Shown here: positions 6,526 through 7,689 of the stretch, one piece after another
Layout of the letters: each line of letters starts with the position of its first letter
Numbering within the stretch: the stretch's first letter is position 1
NCBI GenBank assembly: GCA_937897265.1
Contig: CALCPT010000175.1
Location: 1-7,689 of the forward strand
Direction of reading: 5' to 3'
DNA from: an uncultured Alcaligenaceae bacterium
Lineage (GTDB): Bacteria; Pseudomonadota; Gammaproteobacteria; Burkholderiales; Burkholderiaceae_B
Length of the DNA stretch: 7,689 nt
Made by a program: the position numbers and the translations under genes
Notes under the pieces: model-generated
The model's input: the letters and a program-made list of their open reading frames with translations, nothing else
Told to the model about the DNA's origin: nothing
Databases searched by the model: none

Positions 6526-6866
6526 AGAATCTTTTAAAATTGGAACTTTTTGTAAACAGGTAATTCTCAGGTAAACAAAATACCTTTGTCAAAAATCCGA
6601 AAAAACAGGTATTTTTGGCTTATTTTTCACCATGTTCCCATAAGTCGATTTCATTGAAAATTAGCTACAATTGAAGGGAATTTCATGCTCTATCGTTCTA
6701 GACAATAATCAGAAAAAGTTCATGATTCCCGAATATTTTTCTTAGTCAGACGATAACTTTGCAGGTCAATAGCTCGGCTACCAAAGGTCAGACCATGGTT
6801 TTCTAATTGCCAAAATGCTTAGAATTTGATAATCTTTCGAAAGAACAAAAGTTGTTTTTCACGCCT

Positions 6867-6947
6867 AAAAAAAAAAAAAAAAAGGTTTGGGCAATCTTAA
6901 AAAAAAAAAAAAAAAAGGTCTTGAGCACTCTCAAAAAAAAAGAAAAA
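6867..6947. repeat. Three-unit A-tract tandem repeat, period about 33 bp
   Basis: A17 (6867-6883), A18 (6899-6916) and A9-G-A5 (6933-6947) begin 32 and 34 bp apart. The two spacers, GGTTTGGGCAATCTT and GGTCTTGAGCACTCTC, agree at about 12 of 16 positions when one base is gapped, so the array is a degenerate tandem repeat, not three independent A runs. Homopolymers this long are rare in bacterial genomes and their exact lengths are uncertain in most sequencing data. Confidence 0.6.
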
Positions 6948-7158
6948 GTTCTATTTTCCGCGCAGTGGAGCAACGCGTAATGAGCGAGTATGTTTGTGAA
7001 TGCATTTTTCGTTTTCCTCGTGAAATTTGGTCCTAGACTCATCTCTCCCATCGTTTTCCATTGAAATTTGCCTATATTGGGATTTTGGGTTTTTGCATAG
7101 TGGGTCGGCCGAGCAGGGTGCCAAAAAAAAGTCTGTCTGGCTAACACACAGCTGTATC

Positions 7159-7216
7159 TCGGCCATTTTTCGGCCGATTTCGATTATCTAAACTGATTTA
7201 GATAGCTGATATCTAA
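7159..7216. repeat. Cluster of short inverted repeats
   Basis: TCGGCC (7159-7164) pairs with GGCCGA (7172-7177) across 7 nt. TATCTAAA (7185-7192) pairs perfectly with TTTAGATA (7197-7204) across 4 nt. TTAGATA (7198-7204) can instead pair with TATCTAA (7210-7216) across 5 nt. The middle arm can therefore choose between two partners. A TCGGCCGA palindrome also lies at 7105-7112. No function is evident, and no adjacent gene would make use of it. Confidence 0.4.
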
Positions 7217-7689
7217 TAAATCGGTGCTTTTTATGTTTGTTGGTGGAATTTATTTTTACTTCGGGGTTTAAAATTCGAAAAACATGGTCAAAAACAGCAT
7301 TTTTCGAGATTTTTTTTTAAAAATATAATAATGTTTATATTGGATTGAATAGTATTGGCCAAAATAATAAAATGTTTTTTTTCGAAATTTGGCAATAGTT
7401 TAGGTATGTTTTTTATATTTTCAAGCAATTAGAAGTAGGTGATTGGGTAAATTGTAATTACTTTATGGACCAATGTTCCTAATCGCATGTCATAAACCCT
7501 TTTTATAAGGAGTTGTAGGTTGTCCCCATTATGTTATTTGCTATGGTTTAAGTGAAGGTTGAAAGTAATGTTCAAATCGTATTTGAGATTTTTTTGGTGT
7601 CAAATTCCATATCATAAATTGTCTTAGCCACTTATGTTTTAAAATTACATCTGCTTTTTCTTTAGCCGTGTTTTCCAATAAATAATTAT

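Larger units (their letters stand above)
6526..7689. other. AT-rich, apparently non-coding DNA of different origin
   Basis: About 1.16 kb follows the broken gene with no credible coding region on either strand: the open frames are short and those on the minus strand translate poly-A/T tracts into runs of Phe. Sampled rows have about 32% (6541-6600), 38% (7021-7080) and 17% (7321-7380) G+C, against roughly half in the genes to the left. There are A runs of 17 and 18, T runs of 8-9, no Shine-Dalgarno-plus-ORF pairs and no RNA gene that I recognise. This composition resembles intergenic DNA of an AT-rich eukaryote more than a betaproteobacterial genome. That origin is inference; the sharp change is seen directly. 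Confidence 0.6.

Noticed and set aside
6466..6560. Simple frameshift in ldcA instead of a junction
   Set aside because: None of the three plus-strand frames after 6466 shows the expected C-terminal motifs, and composition changes at the same place.
6803..7166. Two minus-strand open frames of 114 and 71 codons in the AT-rich tail
   Set aside because: They translate poly-T tracts into long Phe runs, overlap each other, have no ribosome binding site and match no family.
1..7689. CRISPR array, tRNA, rRNA or insertion sequence
   Set aside because: No regularly spaced direct repeats with unique spacers, no tRNA-like cloverleaf, no rRNA core motif and no transposase-like protein were seen.

Overview
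The window is a stretch of bacterial chromosome from about 1 to 6465, joined to about 1.2 kb of AT-rich, apparently non-coding DNA of a different character (about 6475 to 7689). The bacterial part has roughly 50-55% G+C, Shine-Dalgarno sites and short or overlapping gene junctions. A Bug/TctC-type periplasmic binding protein and a tadA-LD-carboxypeptidase gene pair point to Betaproteobacteria, probably Burkholderiales. That placement is an inference from gene content, not from a marker gene.

Left block, minus strand (1-1657): a SAM-dependent methyltransferase of the PF13679 type, followed by an atypical extended short-chain dehydrogenase (YeeZ-like) that runs off the left edge. A 399-bp gap (1658-2056) separates this pair from the divergent right block. 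The gap holds an 8-bp-arm hairpin, a degenerate 60-bp tandem duplication and a good ribosome binding site for the first plus-strand gene.

Right block, plus strand (2057-6525): five genes in close succession. They are a HisD-family NAD-dependent dehydrogenase that is probably catabolic, a secreted TctC/Bug substrate-binding protein, a SerB-like HAD phosphatase, tadA (tRNA adenosine deaminase) and an LD-carboxypeptidase. The last three overlap or nearly touch, which suggests co-transcription and translational coupling. The first two may form a small uptake-and-oxidation module. The last three look like housekeeping functions: phosphate ester hydrolysis, tRNA wobble editing and peptidoglycan recycling.

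The most important observation is that the LD-carboxypeptidase loses family similarity at about residue 245 and stops at residue 263, without its catalytic histidine. At that point the DNA changes to AT-rich sequence (about 17-38% G+C in sampled 60-bp rows) with 17- and 18-base A runs, no credible genes and several small repeats. A perfect inverted repeat sits exactly at the break, and parts of the break-point sequence recur within 170 bp. The simplest readings are a chimeric contig (bacterial sequence joined to eukaryotic or other foreign DNA) or a real insertion or rearrangement. No undescribed multi-gene system can be supported from this window.
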